Assembly (NCBI RefSeq): GCF_001509555.1
Contig: NZ_LMAS01000002.1
Coordinates: 476,285-540,284 of the forward strand
Reading direction: 5' to 3'
Origin: Bacillus sp. FJAT-29937
GTDB lineage: Bacteria; Bacillota; Bacilli; Bacillales; Cytobacillaceae
Length of the DNA: 64,000 bases
A program made the position numbers and the translations under genes. The notes beneath the pieces are model-generated. The model ran no database searches and was not told the origin of the DNA. It saw only the letters and a list, made by a program, of their open reading frames with translations. Numbering within the stretch: the stretch's first letter is position 1; every line of letters begins with the position of its first letter. Shown piece after piece: positions 44,083-53,789 of this stretch.

Positions 44083-44982
44083 GTAAAGAATGCCCTGATT
44101 ATTTATCTTAATTTTTTTATACGCATATGGAGTCATGTTCATGGCATTTCTGAATAAATCAATATAATAGCTTGTACTATTAAAACCAACTTGATAAGCA
44201 ACTTCAGTAACATTGAGATCACCTTGCTGCAGTAAATATAAGCTTTTTTGGATTCGATAATCCTTAACATAATTTAAAGGCGTACTATTTAAATACCGCT
44301 TGAAATATCGGCAGCATTCTGAACGGCTTAGCTGGCCAGCCCTTGCAATATCCTCCAGCATCATTTTTTCTGGATAATGCTGATGTATATAGCTTAACAT
44401 TTGCTTCATTCTATGGCCCTTTACTATTTCAGTCTGAACATATTCTAGTTGAATCCCATTCACGATTAAATTTTTCCAAATGGATGTTAGCTGCATCGAG
44501 ATATCAATTTCATAGTACGGTGGCTTTTGCTCAATATATTTGTGGATTTCCAAAATTGCATTTATAATCTTTTTCCCCCAAAGCTGATTTGCATCTACAT
44601 ATAGATAAGGTAAATTAGTAGCTTGAATATAGGGTTTTACATAGGGAGTATAGAGTTCTTGCGATAAAACAAAGTGAGGTGAAATATTTAAGCAAATATA
44701 AACACAACCCGACTGCTCTTTTTCCAGTGCCTTGTGTAAGCATCCACTATTGATAAACAGTCCATTGCCCTCTCGAACTACTATCTGGTCTTCATTAACT
44801 TGAAAAATAGCTTCCCCTTTTACAATTAACACAAATTGAATTTCGTCATGCCAATGAAGTGGAATATAGCCATGTATATTTTGTTTAATATTTGTCTCAT
44901 AACATGCTATCGGCATGACGACTGTATGATGTTTGGTGAGCTCTTTTAAGCTTTCATCTATCACAAAGTTTTTCATTTGCAT
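44080..44982 (-). CDS. AraC-family regulator with N-terminal cupin
   Basis: A 300-aa regulator: N-terminal AraC-type cupin (~30-110, HWHDEIQFVLIVKGEAIFQVN) and C-terminal double helix-turn-helix (~190-290, ARAGQLSRSECCRYFKRYLNSTPLNYVKDYRI; VGFNSTSYYIDLFRNAMNMTPYAYKK). ATG 44982 is 8 nt from GAGG. It diverges from the amidohydrolase/diaminopropionate lyase pair across a 136-nt gap and probably controls it in response to a small ligand. Confidence 0.87.
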   Translation of the reverse strand: MQMKNFVIDESLKELTKHHTVVMPIACYETNIKQNIHGYIPLHWHDEIQFVLIVKGEAIFQVNEDQIVVREGNGLFINSGCLHKALEKEQSGCVYICLNISPHFVLSQELYTPYVKPYIQATNLPYLYVDANQLWGKKIINAILEIHKYIEQKPPYYEIDISMQLTSIWKNLIVNGIQLEYVQTEIVKGHRMKQMLSYIHQHYPEKMMLEDIARAGQLSRSECCRYFKRYLNSTPLNYVKDYRIQKSLYLLQQGDLNVTEVAYQVGFNSTSYYIDLFRNAMNMTPYAYKKIKINNQGILY

Positions 44983-45118
44983 CACTAAAACCTCAATATA
45001 TTTATATTTTTCTATTCAATAATAGTATTATTCTAACCAATATTAACTTAATATTAACACAATTGTTACATTTAAGATGCTAATTAATTTTTTACATTTC
45101 TAAAAGGGGGAACTGAAC

Positions 45119-46366
45119 ATGGCATTTACTAGTTTAAATCTATCAATTAAATCGGACCGCCTTCTCAACCGTCTTCAAGAACTTGGCCAAATTGGCCGGG
45201 AAAATGACAACAAACTAACGAGATTAGCCGCTTCAGATGCAGACAAAGCAGGACGGGACCTATTTGTTACTTGGATGAAGGAATCTGGACTGGAGGTTAT
45301 GATTGACAGAATCGGTAATATCTTCGGCATTTGGTATAGTCCTGAAAATAGAAATGAAGAACCAATTATGATTGGTTCTCACATTGATACAGTCATTAAT
45401 GCTGGTATTTTTGATGGATGCTATGGAGTCCTTTCTGGGCTTGAGATCATAAACACTTTGCAGGAGACAGGTATTAAACCTACTCGTCCAATTGCAGTTG
45501 CTGCATTTACGAACGAAGAGGGGGTACGATTTACCCCTGATATGATGGGTTCCCTTGTGTATGCTGGCGGACTGTCAGTTGAAGAGGCACTTGCAACGGT
45601 GGGAACGGATGGAACAATTTTGGGTGAGGAACTTGAACGTATTGGATATGCTGGCACGAAGGACCCTGGATTTATTAAGCCACACGCTTATATCGAGCTT
45701 CATATCGAACAAGGTCCAATTCTTGAGAAAACAAGAATTCCAATTGGTGCTGTTGAAAATCTTCAAGGCATTTCATGGCAGCGGATTACGATAGAAGGTG
45801 TTGCCAATCACGCCGGGACTACTCCAACTGATATGCGACGCGATGCGGGACTTGCGGCAGCACGGGTGATTACATATTTACGTGATCGTGCGGACAATTC
45901 TAATGGACAAACTGTTGCAACAGTTGGAGCGATTGAATTTAAGCCAAATGCTGTTAATGTCATTCCATCATTGGCAACATTCACAGTTGATTTGCGCGAT
46001 CCGAACGAACAAAGATTGCAAGATGAGGAGCAAGCACTTGCGAACTACCTTAAACAACTAGCGGCATTCGAAGAAGTAACCATTACTTCTGAACAACTAG
46101 TTCGTTTTCAGCCAGTTTCTTTTGACGAAACAATCGTTAAACTGGTAGAGCAAGCTGCTAGCGAGCGCGGCCTCCAATCAAAAAGAATGAAATCTGGCGC
46201 GGGACATGATGCTCAAATGATGGCTCGCGTTTGCCCAACTGCGATGATTTTCGTTCCAAGTATCGATGGAATTAGTCATAATCCTAAAGAGTATACAAAA
46301 GATACTGATTTAGTAGCTGGAGCGAATGTATTACTTGACGTCATTAGCAATCTTGCACGAAATTGA
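45119..46366 (+). CDS. M20-family Zn-dependent amidohydrolase (N-carbamoyl-L-amino-acid hydrolase/allantoate type)
   Basis: A 415-aa enzyme with the metal ligands of the HyuC/AllC group: GSHIDTV, GIFDGCYG, AFTNEEGVRF, ELHIEQGPILE and SGAGHDAQMMA. These enzymes hydrolyse N-carbamoyl amino acids or ureidoglycine-type compounds. ATG 45119 follows AAAGGGGGAA. Paired with diaminopropionate ammonia-lyase, it may instead release diaminopropionate or another amino acid from an N-acyl/N-carbamoyl form. It could complement the hydantoinase-like proteins at 1.4-5.2 kb, but they are far apart. Confidence 0.85.
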   Translation: MAFTSLNLSIKSDRLLNRLQELGQIGRENDNKLTRLAASDADKAGRDLFVTWMKESGLEVMIDRIGNIFGIWYSPENRNEEPIMIGSHIDTVINAGIFDGCYGVLSGLEIINTLQETGIKPTRPIAVAAFTNEEGVRFTPDMMGSLVYAGGLSVEEALATVGTDGTILGEELERIGYAGTKDPGFIKPHAYIELHIEQGPILEKTRIPIGAVENLQGISWQRITIEGVANHAGTTPTDMRRDAGLAAARVITYLRDRADNSNGQTVATVGAIEFKPNAVNVIPSLATFTVDLRDPNEQRLQDEEQALANYLKQLAAFEEVTITSEQLVRFQPVSFDETIVKLVEQAASERGLQSKRMKSGAGHDAQMMARVCPTAMIFVPSIDGISHNPKEYTKDTDLVAGANVLLDVISNLARN

Positions 46367-46409
46367 GATAGAGGCTTTGTTTGCAATACTATAATGGGAG
46401 GTTCTAAAA

Positions 46410-47636
46410 ATGCAGAAAACAGTCAATTCCGTCATGAGGTTTGCGAAAAACAACTTTTATTCACCTGAATATAACGAAGAGGAACTATCGGTATATGCGG
46501 AAAAAGATATAAATGGAGTTCTTGAATTTCAAAAAACACATAAATCCTACAATGAAACTCCTTTGTATCAATTAAAGCAATTGGCTAAGCACTTAAACAT
46601 TGCTGATATAAGAGTAAAGGATGAATCCCAACGATTTGGTCTGAATGCGTTCAAAGTAATGGGCGGAATATACGCGATCGCGAGATATCTAGCTGAACAA
46701 CTAGGTGAGAGTATTGAGGATCTTTCTTTCGAAAAATTACAATCTCCTAAAATCAAAGAGAAGCTAGGTGAATTAACTTTTATTTCAGCTACAGATGGAA
46801 ATCATGGGCGGGGTGTCGCTTGGGCAGCAAGGGAGCTTGGACATAAATGTATCATTTATTTACCAAAAGGTTCGTCCATACAGCGCTTGACAGCTATCCG
46901 CGATGAAGGAGCTACTGCAGATATTACAGAAATCAATTATGACGACACGGTTAGATTATGTGCAAATTTAGCTGATACAAATGGCTGGATTATGGTGCAA
47001 GATACTGCTTGGGATGGGTATGAGGAAATCCCGCTTTGGATTATGCAGGGCTATGCCTCGATGGCAACGGAAATTATAGAACAATTGAAAAAAGACGATG
47101 CAGAACGACCAACGCATATATTCCTACAAGCCGGAGTGGGTTCATTTGCTGCCGCCATTGCTGGATACATGGTTCGCTATTATCGAGATAATCCTCCAAT
47201 CATTGTCGTGGTTGAACCAGACCAAGCTGATTGTTATTATCGCTCGTACTCTACCGAAGAAGGAAGCAGAGAAATCGTCACTGGAGAAATGAATACCATC
47301 ATGGCGGGATTAGCTTGTGGAGAACCGAATACAAGAGCTTTTGAGTTATTGCGTCATTATGCTGTTGGTGCCTATTCTTGTCATGATAGTATCGCTGCCC
47401 TAGGAATGCGGGTTTACGGGAATCCAATGAAGGGCGATCCTCGTGTGATCTCGGGAGAGTCAGGTGCAGTAACATTGGGTGTCCTTTACTATCTACGAAA
47501 ACTATCGGAAGACCCTAAAGCTTGCGAAGAGATTTCACTAGACTCTAACTCCCGGGTATTGCTCATAAGCACAGAAGGAGATACAGATCTAGCAAAATAT
47601 CAACAGGTTGTATGGGAAGGTCTTTGTCCGAATTAA
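46410..47636 (+). CDS. dpaL: Diaminopropionate ammonia-lyase
   Basis: A 408-aa fold-type II PLP enzyme with the PLP lysine Lys82 in RFGLNAFKVMGG, the ATDGNHGRGVAWAAREL segment and AGVGSFAAAIAGY. These are characteristic of diaminopropionate ammonia-lyase, which converts 2,3-diaminopropionate to pyruvate and two ammonia. It is 43 nt behind the M20 amidohydrolase and shares its AraC-controlled unit. Confidence 0.88.
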   Translation: MQKTVNSVMRFAKNNFYSPEYNEEELSVYAEKDINGVLEFQKTHKSYNETPLYQLKQLAKHLNIADIRVKDESQRFGLNAFKVMGGIYAIARYLAEQLGESIEDLSFEKLQSPKIKEKLGELTFISATDGNHGRGVAWAARELGHKCIIYLPKGSSIQRLTAIRDEGATADITEINYDDTVRLCANLADTNGWIMVQDTAWDGYEEIPLWIMQGYASMATEIIEQLKKDDAERPTHIFLQAGVGSFAAAIAGYMVRYYRDNPPIIVVVEPDQADCYYRSYSTEEGSREIVTGEMNTIMAGLACGEPNTRAFELLRHYAVGAYSCHDSIAALGMRVYGNPMKGDPRVISGESGAVTLGVLYYLRKLSEDPKACEEISLDSNSRVLLISTEGDTDLAKYQQVVWEGLCPN

Positions 47637-47668
47637 GTTGACAAAGTCAAGATAAAATAAAATAATCA

Positions 47669-47707
47669 AAGCCTAATTTTCTTGTAATCGGAAATTAGGC
47701 TTTTTCC
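47669..47707 (+). terminator. Terminator after dpaL
   Basis: AAGCCTAATTT (47669-47679) pairs with AAATTAGGCTT (47692-47702), then TTTT. Confidence 0.85.
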
Positions 47708-47746
47708 TCAAAATGCCAATCAGTGATCAGTGTTTTCTATAATAAA

Positions 47747-48028
47747 TTAAAGTCTTACCTTTAACTCTGTGCCGTCCTTAGCTTTAACATCTACTAGCAC
47801 GATCCCCTTATAATTTTTCAGTTCCTTGACGATAGGCTTCAGCGTTTGCTTATCTATTAGTGGAAAGGAAAAGTCCAGGTTTTTTCTTTCGAATTGCTCT
47901 TTTGTCCATTTGTTTACATTTTGCTGGAGAAATTTTGAAGTCAAAATTGAAATAGCGATGTTTAAAATAGCATATGGAATTGGGATTGTGAACCGGACGT
48001 CTTTTGCTTTCACTTTTACATGCATCAT
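47747..48028 (-). CDS. Conserved small protein downstream of DUF2089 unit
   Basis: A 93-aa protein, MMHVKVKAKDVRFTIPIPYA ... GIVLVDVKAKDGTELKVRL. It has a hydrophobic stretch (ILNIAISILTSKFL). The frame is open to 48100, but that extension overlaps the upstream gene; ATG 48028 gives a better arrangement. Not recognised as a named family. It shares wording with its neighbour at 48039 (IVDIKSANGDTVSV / IVLVDVKAKDGTEL), suggesting two diverged copies of one domain. Confidence 0.6.
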   Translation of the reverse strand: MMHVKVKAKDVRFTIPIPYAILNIAISILTSKFLQQNVNKWTKEQFERKNLDFSFPLIDKQTLKPIVKELKNYKGIVLVDVKAKDGTELKVRL

Positions 48029-48038
48029 AAACAAATCA

Positions 48039-48428
48039 CTAATCAATGATGACTGAAACGGTATCCCCGTTTGCCGATTTAATATCAACAATTTGGCCAT
48101 CTAATTCGTTTTCGATTGCTTCAATTATAAGGCTTATGTCTATATCTTTAACGTACTTTTCTGATTGAGGAATACTCGCTGCGATGCTGTGTCCAGCCAT
48201 TAATACTGCCTTGACAAGTTTTATAGGCAAATTGACCGTAACGTTATCATTCTCAGATGATACAACCCGAATTTTTAATGTTTTATCCAAATATTTAGTC
48301 GGTTTTTCAAAAAGCTTATTACCTGTTTCTTCTTTCTCTTTTAATATTTGAATCAGTTCTGATCCTTTATCAGCGTCAATCTTCCCTTCTTGAACCATTG
48401 TTAACACTCTTGTAATTTCCTCTTTCAC
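48039..48428 (-). CDS. SHOCT-like/YvlB-type N-terminal domain protein
   Basis: A 129-aa protein. Residues 1-35 (MKEEITRVLTMVQEGKIDADKGSELIQIL) form a SHOCT-like helical motif found at the start of YvlB-type proteins, followed by an acidic region with IRVVSSENDNVTVNLPIKLVK and a C-terminal QIVDIKSANGDTVSVIID strand segment. It follows the DUF2089 gene by 13 nt with a GGAG site. Function unknown; an envelope-stress or membrane-related role is only a guess. Confidence 0.65.
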   Translation of the reverse strand: MKEEITRVLTMVQEGKIDADKGSELIQILKEKEETGNKLFEKPTKYLDKTLKIRVVSSENDNVTVNLPIKLVKAVLMAGHSIAASIPQSEKYVKDIDISLIIEAIENELDGQIVDIKSANGDTVSVIID

Positions 48429-48441
48429 GATAAACTCCTCC

Positions 48442-48807
48442 TTATTCTCCTTTTAAGAGCTTAATGGCTTCTTCTGGTGTAATTTCGCCATTTTCCAGCA
48501 TAGTGACAATTTTTTTCTCGTCTACTTCATGTTTCTTCTTCTGCTCATATCCAAGGGATGAAATGATGTCTGTTAGCTTGCCTCGAACCGTTGGATACGA
48601 AATCCCCAGTTCCTTTTCAACTTCCTTGATATTCCCTCTGCATGTTAAAAATACTTCCACAAAATTTAGCTGATCCTTTGATAAGGATGCCAGCTTAGAT
48701 AATTCAAACTCATTTTCAATCGTGGTGTGACAATGTGTGCACTGCAACTTTGTAATTTTCAATGTTTTGCTGCAGACAGGACAATTTGTGATTACTTTAT
48801 AAGCCAT
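48442..48807 (-). CDS. DUF2089 family zinc-ribbon/helix-turn-helix protein
   Basis: A 121-aa protein with an N-terminal zinc ribbon (NCPVCSKTLKITKLQCTHCHT) and a central helix-turn-helix (FLTCRGNIKEVEKELGISYPTVRGKLTDI). The C-terminus (ENGEITPEEAIKLLKGE) repeats the SHOCT-like pattern of the next gene. This is the layout of DUF2089 proteins, presumed regulators. It leads a three-gene unit and probably controls its own promoter. Confidence 0.78.
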   Translation of the reverse strand: MAYKVITNCPVCSKTLKITKLQCTHCHTTIENEFELSKLASLSKDQLNFVEVFLTCRGNIKEVEKELGISYPTVRGKLTDIISSLGYEQKKKHEVDEKKIVTMLENGEITPEEAIKLLKGE

Positions 48808-48890
48808 AATGAAGTTCCTTCCTTTTGATTGATTCGATTATATAACAAGAAGTGAAAAATATAAATAATAAAATTAAAATTTTTTATTAA

Positions 48891-48934
48891 AATAATCAAT
48901 AATTTTAATTTGTTATTTAATATTATTGATTATT
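48891..48934. repeat. AT-rich 13-bp inverted repeat upstream of the DUF2089 gene
   Basis: AATAATCAATAAT (48891-48903) and ATTATTGATTATT (48922-48934) are perfect inverted copies 18 bp apart, about 85-130 bp upstream of the start at 48807. They are a candidate operator for the DUF2089 regulator. Confidence 0.5.
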
Positions 48935-49041
48935 CGTTTTTGTTATTCCTTCAAATTGAAAATATACTAAACATCCTTATTATGGATGGAATAAAAAATT
49001 TTAGGAAAAATAGGGTTGACCATTTTTAGGGAGGTTTTATA

Positions 49042-49860
49042 TTGGGAGCGAACAAAGATGTGAATAATGCGGAACGGGAGACGTTGACAACGCGTCAGGG
49101 CCATCCTGTAATGGATAACCTTCACGGTCAAAATGGGAAATCTTCAATGAAATGGTAATTCTCAAGTGTAGCTGGACCACGATTGCCAATTGTACGGATG
49201 TTTTGAGATAACAGCCCGTGTGGTGCAAGCACGAGGAACGGGAGCATTTGGTTATTTTGAAACTTACGGAAAAGTTGGAGATGTACCTGTAGAAAAGTTT
49301 ACTTGTGCGAAAGTATTTTCCGGTGCGGGGAAGAAAACCCCATTAATGGTTCGCTTCTCCACTGTGGCAGGGGCGAAGGATTCACCCGAAACAGCACGAG
49401 ACCCACGAGGCTTTGCGGTAAAAATGTATACAGAAGACGGTAACTGGGATTTGGTTGGGAACAACCTGAAAAAAAATTTCTTCCGCCACACCGTCCAATG
49501 TATAGTGCAGAAGCAATGAGTGCACCAATTGATCGTCCTAACAATTACGGGCAAGCGGGCCACACGTACCGAAGCTTTGAAGAGTGGGAGCGCGATGAAT
49601 TGATCAAAAATCTATCAGAAGCACTTGCCGTCTGTGACAAACGAATTCAAGATGCGATGATTGAGCATTTCACAAAAGCCGATGAAGACTATGGCCGTCG
49701 TGTGAAAGAAGAGATTGAAAAAGTAATGAAAGAATTAAAAACAGAAACTAAAATTCCGGGCCGCGAAGCAGGTAAATCGAAATTTGGCCAAGGTTCCTTA
49801 GCTGCGAACGAAGCAATAGAGGATGCTGTAAAGAAAAGCCACGAAGCTGATCCTTATTAA
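49042..49860 (+). pseudogene. Catalase gene, decayed and internally deleted
   Basis: A TTG at 49042 behind AGGGAGG opens MGANKDVNNAERETLTTRQG, then stops after GKSSMKW (TAA ~49156). A second frame (from ~49190) carries the catalase core text [16 protein letters not shown] ... [27 protein letters not shown] ... GNWDLVGNN and then shifts and stops at 49517-49519. A third frame (from 49498) carries the C-terminal text PIDRPNNYGQAGHTYRSFEEWERDELIKNLSEAL to TAA at 49860. Most of the heme-domain sequence between GNWDLVGNN and this tail is missing. The product cannot be an active catalase. Confidence 0.88.
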
Positions 49861-49879
49861 GGATGAGTAAGAATGTAAA

Positions 49880-49927
49880 GGGTTGTCCAGCAGATAAGTG
49901 AAAATTAACTTACTGGCAACCTTTTTT
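49880..49927 (+). terminator. Terminator after catalase remnant
   Basis: AAAGGGTTGTCCAG pairs imperfectly with CTGGCAACCTTTT around an AT-rich loop, followed by T residues. Confidence 0.6.
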
Positions 49928-50141
49928 ATTTTGCTCAATTCTGCCTTTACATGGACGATTAATTCTTCCTAACTATCTTGAAATCAAATATTCAACGATC
50001 TGAGAATGTTTGCTGAAGAAAAAGTATGGATCAGATTGAATTATTTTTTACACAATGTCATTATTAAAATTAAGTCATCTTATGTACACTATTATATTAA
50101 TTTATGTATGCTTTAATTAGGACTATAGGAGTTGATTGTTA

Positions 50142-50540
50142 ATGAAAAAGATTACACCATTCTTAATGTTTCAAGAAGGCAAAGCAGAAGAAGCGATGAA
50201 TTATTACATATCAATCATTGAGGATTCGGAAATTACAAGTATTGTTCGCTATGGAGCGAATGAAAGTGGAGACGAAGGAACTGTCATGCAAGCTACCTTT
50301 TATTTAAAAGGGCAAGAATTTATGTGTATTGACAGTAATGTGAAGCATCAGTTTACCTTTACTCCTTCTTTCTCAATATTTATTACTTGTGATACGGAAG
50401 AAGAAATTAACAGCCTATATGAGAAACTTATCGAGGGCGGACAAGCACTTATGCCAATTGGCAATTATGGGTTTAGTCAAAGGTTCGGTTGGATAAATGA
50501 CCGGTTTGGGGTATCGTGGCAACTAAATCTTCCTTCGTGA
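50142..50540 (+). CDS. VOC-superfamily (PhnB/3-demethylubiquinone methyltransferase-like) protein
   Basis: A 132-aa protein, MKKITPFLMFQEGKAEEAMNYYISI ... GQALMPIGNYGFSQRFGWINDRFGVSWQLNL. This is the PhnB-like branch of the vicinal-oxygen-chelate superfamily, whose members are often called 3-demethylubiquinone-9 methyltransferase-like without proof of activity. ATG 50142 is 10 nt from AGGAG; the TTG at 50136 is less likely. It stands alone. Confidence 0.8.
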   Translation: MKKITPFLMFQEGKAEEAMNYYISIIEDSEITSIVRYGANESGDEGTVMQATFYLKGQEFMCIDSNVKHQFTFTPSFSIFITCDTEEEINSLYEKLIEGGQALMPIGNYGFSQRFGWINDRFGVSWQLNLPS

Positions 50541-50664
50541 AAAGTCATAAGTGATTTCATAAAAATTAGTGAACAAGCAAAAAACAGTAATCATTATCTT
50601 GAAATTCATCAATTGGGCGCAATTCGTTATTCCAGAAATGCGCCCTTCTCAATGAATTAGGCTA

Positions 50665-51672
50665 TTACCAACTATTTTTCAAAACAATTTTTCCTACCGC
50701 TTTGCCTGACTCCATGTACTCATGGGCTTCTGAGACTTCATCAAACGTAAAAATGTTTGAATCCAATAGCGGACGCAGTTTCCCTTCCTCAACCACCTTA
50801 GCAACCTTTTTTAATATTTCTCCATAATGTTTATGCATGACTTTGTTTAATATCTTCAACAACATAAAAGTAACATGAAGAGAAAGTCCTTTCGAATGCA
50901 CAGGGGTGAGGTCATGAGTTGAACGAGCAGCAATAGCTGCTACCGTTCCATGTACTGCTGCCGCCTCAAAAGAGCGATCAAGGTTTTCACCGCCAACTGT
51001 GTCAAACACGATGTCAAATCCTTTTCCGTTTGTATATTTTTGCACGTATTCTTGAACGGTTTCTTCTCGATAATTAATCGTTACATCGGCACCAAGTCGT
51101 TTGCCAATCTCAAGCTTTTCATGCGAAGAGGCAGATGTATAGACTGTCGCTCCTCCCCATTTGGCTAGTTGAATGGCAATGTGACCTACACCTCCAGTGG
51201 CTCCATGGATTAATATCTCTTGTCCGGGTATAAGCCTTGCACGATTAAATAACGCTTCCCAAGCAGTAATAGAAACAAGTGGTAAAGCAGCCGCTTCTTC
51301 CATCGTCAGATTTTTCGGCTTATGTGCAAGTAAATCGGCATCTGCTAGCATAAACTCTGCAAGAGCACCGCCCGACGTCCCTCTAAATCCACCCGCGCAT
51401 CCAAACACTTCATCGCCAATATTAAACTCGGTTACTCCTTCACCCACTGCAGATACGATCCCTGCTACATCTCCATGTAATACAGCCGGAAATTCGGGGG
51501 CAACGGCAGGAACTGCACCAGCACGAACTTTCGTATCAATAGGATTTATACTTGTAGCTTTTACTTGAATAAGTACATGTCCAGGTTTCAGTTCAGGTTT
51601 TAGAATTTCTTTATATTGAAATATGGATGGATCACCAAAAGATTGAATAACTTGTGATTTCACTCTAGCCAC
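50665..51672 (-). CDS. Quinone oxidoreductase, medium-chain dehydrogenase/reductase family
   Basis: A 335-aa MDR protein: GROES-like N-terminal half (GDVAGIVSAVGEGVTEFNIGDEVFGC) and Rossmann half with ILIHGATGGVGHIAIQLAKWGGATVYTS. It lacks an obvious structural-zinc cysteine lobe, fitting NADPH:quinone reductase (QOR) types that reduce quinones or enals. The region upstream carries a perfect inverted repeat (51774-51798), so it is probably repressor-controlled and induced by electrophiles. Confidence 0.85.
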   Translation of the reverse strand: MARVKSQVIQSFGDPSIFQYKEILKPELKPGHVLIQVKATSINPIDTKVRAGAVPAVAPEFPAVLHGDVAGIVSAVGEGVTEFNIGDEVFGCAGGFRGTSGGALAEFMLADADLLAHKPKNLTMEEAAALPLVSITAWEALFNRARLIPGQEILIHGATGGVGHIAIQLAKWGGATVYTSASSHEKLEIGKRLGADVTINYREETVQEYVQKYTNGKGFDIVFDTVGGENLDRSFEAAAVHGTVAAIAARSTHDLTPVHSKGLSLHVTFMLLKILNKVMHKHYGEILKKVAKVVEEGKLRPLLDSNIFTFDEVSEAHEYMESGKAVGKIVLKNSW

Positions 51673-52054
51673 TCCTTTTGATTTTTATTACCTAAAAACA
51701 GGAAATGTCTAATTAGTTTCTAATTCTAATAAATGAGATCACCCAAAACTCTCTTTTTCCCTTTCAAATGATGATACAAATGATAACATCATTTGTATAA
51801 GATTATTTGGTGATTTGTTTACGTAACAACTTTTATGCTCAGTGGTAGTAATATAATGAATATTCGGTTTTTTGTTTGTTAAACTAATAATACTTCATAT
51901 AATATAAAATTTAAAGTCCGCACATTTTTGTTGAGTTATTCAAATTTTAGATTTGACAGAGCTTAGATTATAATTGAAGGAATATTCTGATTTTTGTCGA
52001 ATAAGTATGGACCATACAAATTTTTGATTGTGGATATAAAAGGAGAGGTTAGGC
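51673..52054. promoter_or_regulatory. Divergent intergenic region with a perfect 11-bp inverted repeat
   Basis: ATACAAATGAT (51774-51784) and ATCATTTGTAT (51788-51798) are exact inverted copies around AAC, about 100 bp upstream of the quinone oxidoreductase start. This is the shape of a MarR/HxlR/TetR-type operator. The rest of the 382-nt region is AT-rich and non-coding. Confidence 0.55.
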
Positions 52055-53788
52055 GTGATTAATCGTCACATTTCACAAGGATGGACTGAGATTGTTGAGG
52101 GGATTTATAACGGTGTCATCATAGTGGATCGAGACGGTAAGGTTATCATGTGTAATACATCAGGATGTAATCTTATTGGTATGTCTGAGAGTGAGATGCT
52201 AAATAAGCATATCACCAGCATTATAGAAGATTCAACCCTTCATCAAGTTGTGTTGGACGAAGTTTCACATGTCAATGTACAGCAACCAATCCAAGATCGA
52301 TTTGTTGCTGCTAATCAATCTCCTATATATAGGGATGGTCGGCTTATTGGAGCCATTTCTATTTTTCAAGAAATACCAGAATTAAAAAATACCCAGTATC
52401 TACTTGAGCAAAAGGAAAAAGAGGTAGAACAATTAAAGGAAATTATAGAACTGTTATATGACGGGGTTATCATGATTGATAAACAGGGGCTAATAACAAT
52501 GATGAATCAAACTTACGGTGAGTTCCTCGGTGTTAAAGTTGAAGATGTGATTGGCAAGCACGTCAAAAAAGTAATTGAAAATACACGGATGCATGTTGTT
52601 GTGAAAACGGGGCAATCAGAAATCGGCTCCTTTATGATAGTAAAGGATAAAAGTATTATTGTCATGCGTACCCCTATTTGGAAAGAGGGGGAGGTTGTTG
52701 GGGCTATAGGTAAGGTTTTATATACGGATATTAACGAGTTAAAAACATTGGTTCAGCGCCTAAACGTAACTGAAAGCATGCAGGACTTTTATAAACCGGA
52801 ATTGAAAAAAGTGCGAGGATCCAAGTATTCGTTTGACCAGATTATAGGCGAGCATGAGCGAATGAAAGAAGTAAAGGATTTAGCATTGAAAGTGGCTGCT
52901 AGTCGCTCAACGGTATTGATTCGAGGAGAAAGTGGAACAGGAAAGGAATTGTTTGCTCATGCAATTCATGAAGCCAGTAACCGTTCTGATGGACCGTTTA
53001 TAAGCCTTAATTGTGCCGCTATACCAGATAATTTATTGGAATCTGAGCTCTTTGGTTATGAGGAGGGGGCATTTTCGGGAGCGAAAAAGGGCGGAAAACC
53101 TGGAAAGATTGAACAAGCCCAGGGTGGAACGTTATTTCTAGATGAAGTCGGCGATATGCCTCTCAATATGCAAGTAAAGTTATTACGAGTCTTACAGGAA
53201 AAAGAAATTGAAAGAATTGGCGGCAGTCAGACTAATCAGATTGATATCAGGTTAATTTCAGCAACAAATCGTCCGTTAGAGGAAATGGTTAAAAATGGAG
53301 AGTTCCGAGAAGACCTTTATTACCGCCTAAATGTGATTCATATTATGATTCCACCTTTGAGGGAGCGTGGCAAAGATATCATTACTACGGCGCATCTTAT
53401 TTTGGGTCAATTAAATAATGAGCTTGGTAAAAGCATAAGTGGCTTTCACCCTAATGTAGAAGATTTATTTCGTCATTATCAGTGGAGTGGTAACGTGAGA
53501 GAAATGCAAAATATCATTGAGCGTGCTCTTCATATCGCAGATAATGGTCCTGAAATCTGTTTAGAGCACCTTCCCCCTTATTTATTAGACCAAGTTGAAA
53601 GGCATACAAAGGTTTCAGTTTCATCCTTCTCCCTTGAAGAGGAAGTGGAAAGGGCTGAAAAAGCGGCAATCATCCGGGCATTAAAGGCCAGTGAAGGGAA
53701 TCGAACTGAAGCTGCAGAAATGCTTGGCATACATAGAGCTAGCCTATATCGAAAAATGGAGAAATATAGTTTGTTAAAGCATCATTAA
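52055..53788 (+). CDS. Sigma-54-dependent activator with two PAS domains
   Basis: A 577-aa enhancer-binding protein: two PAS domains (~8-110 and ~125-230), each with the [15 protein letters not shown] or [15 protein letters not shown] pattern, an AAA+ domain with Walker A GESGTGKE, the sigma-54 loop GAFSGA and Walker [14 protein letters not shown], and a C-terminal Fis helix-turn-helix ([19 protein letters not shown]). The GTG start follows AGGAGAGG. It should activate the -24/-12 promoter at 54013 that drives the SDR/ABC operon just downstream, with tandem repeats at 53790 as binding sites. Confidence 0.9.
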   Translation: MINRHISQGWTEIVEGIYNGVIIVDRDGKVIMCNTSGCNLIGMSESEMLNKHITSIIEDSTLHQVVLDEVSHVNVQQPIQDRFVAANQSPIYRDGRLIGAISIFQEIPELKNTQYLLEQKEKEVEQLKEIIELLYDGVIMIDKQGLITMMNQTYGEFLGVKVEDVIGKHVKKVIENTRMHVVVKTGQSEIGSFMIVKDKSIIVMRTPIWKEGEVVGAIGKVLYTDINELKTLVQRLNVTESMQDFYKPELKKVRGSKYSFDQIIGEHERMKEVKDLALKVAASRSTVLIRGESGTGKELFAHAIHEASNRSDGPFISLNCAAIPDNLLESELFGYEEGAFSGAKKGGKPGKIEQAQGGTLFLDEVGDMPLNMQVKLLRVLQEKEIERIGGSQTNQIDIRLISATNRPLEEMVKNGEFREDLYYRLNVIHIMIPPLRERGKDIITTAHLILGQLNNELGKSISGFHPNVEDLFRHYQWSGNVREMQNIIERALHIADNGPEICLEHLPPYLLDQVERHTKVSVSSFSLEEEVERAEKAAIIRALKASEGNRTEAAEMLGIHRASLYRKMEKYSLLKHH

Positions 53789-53789
53789 A

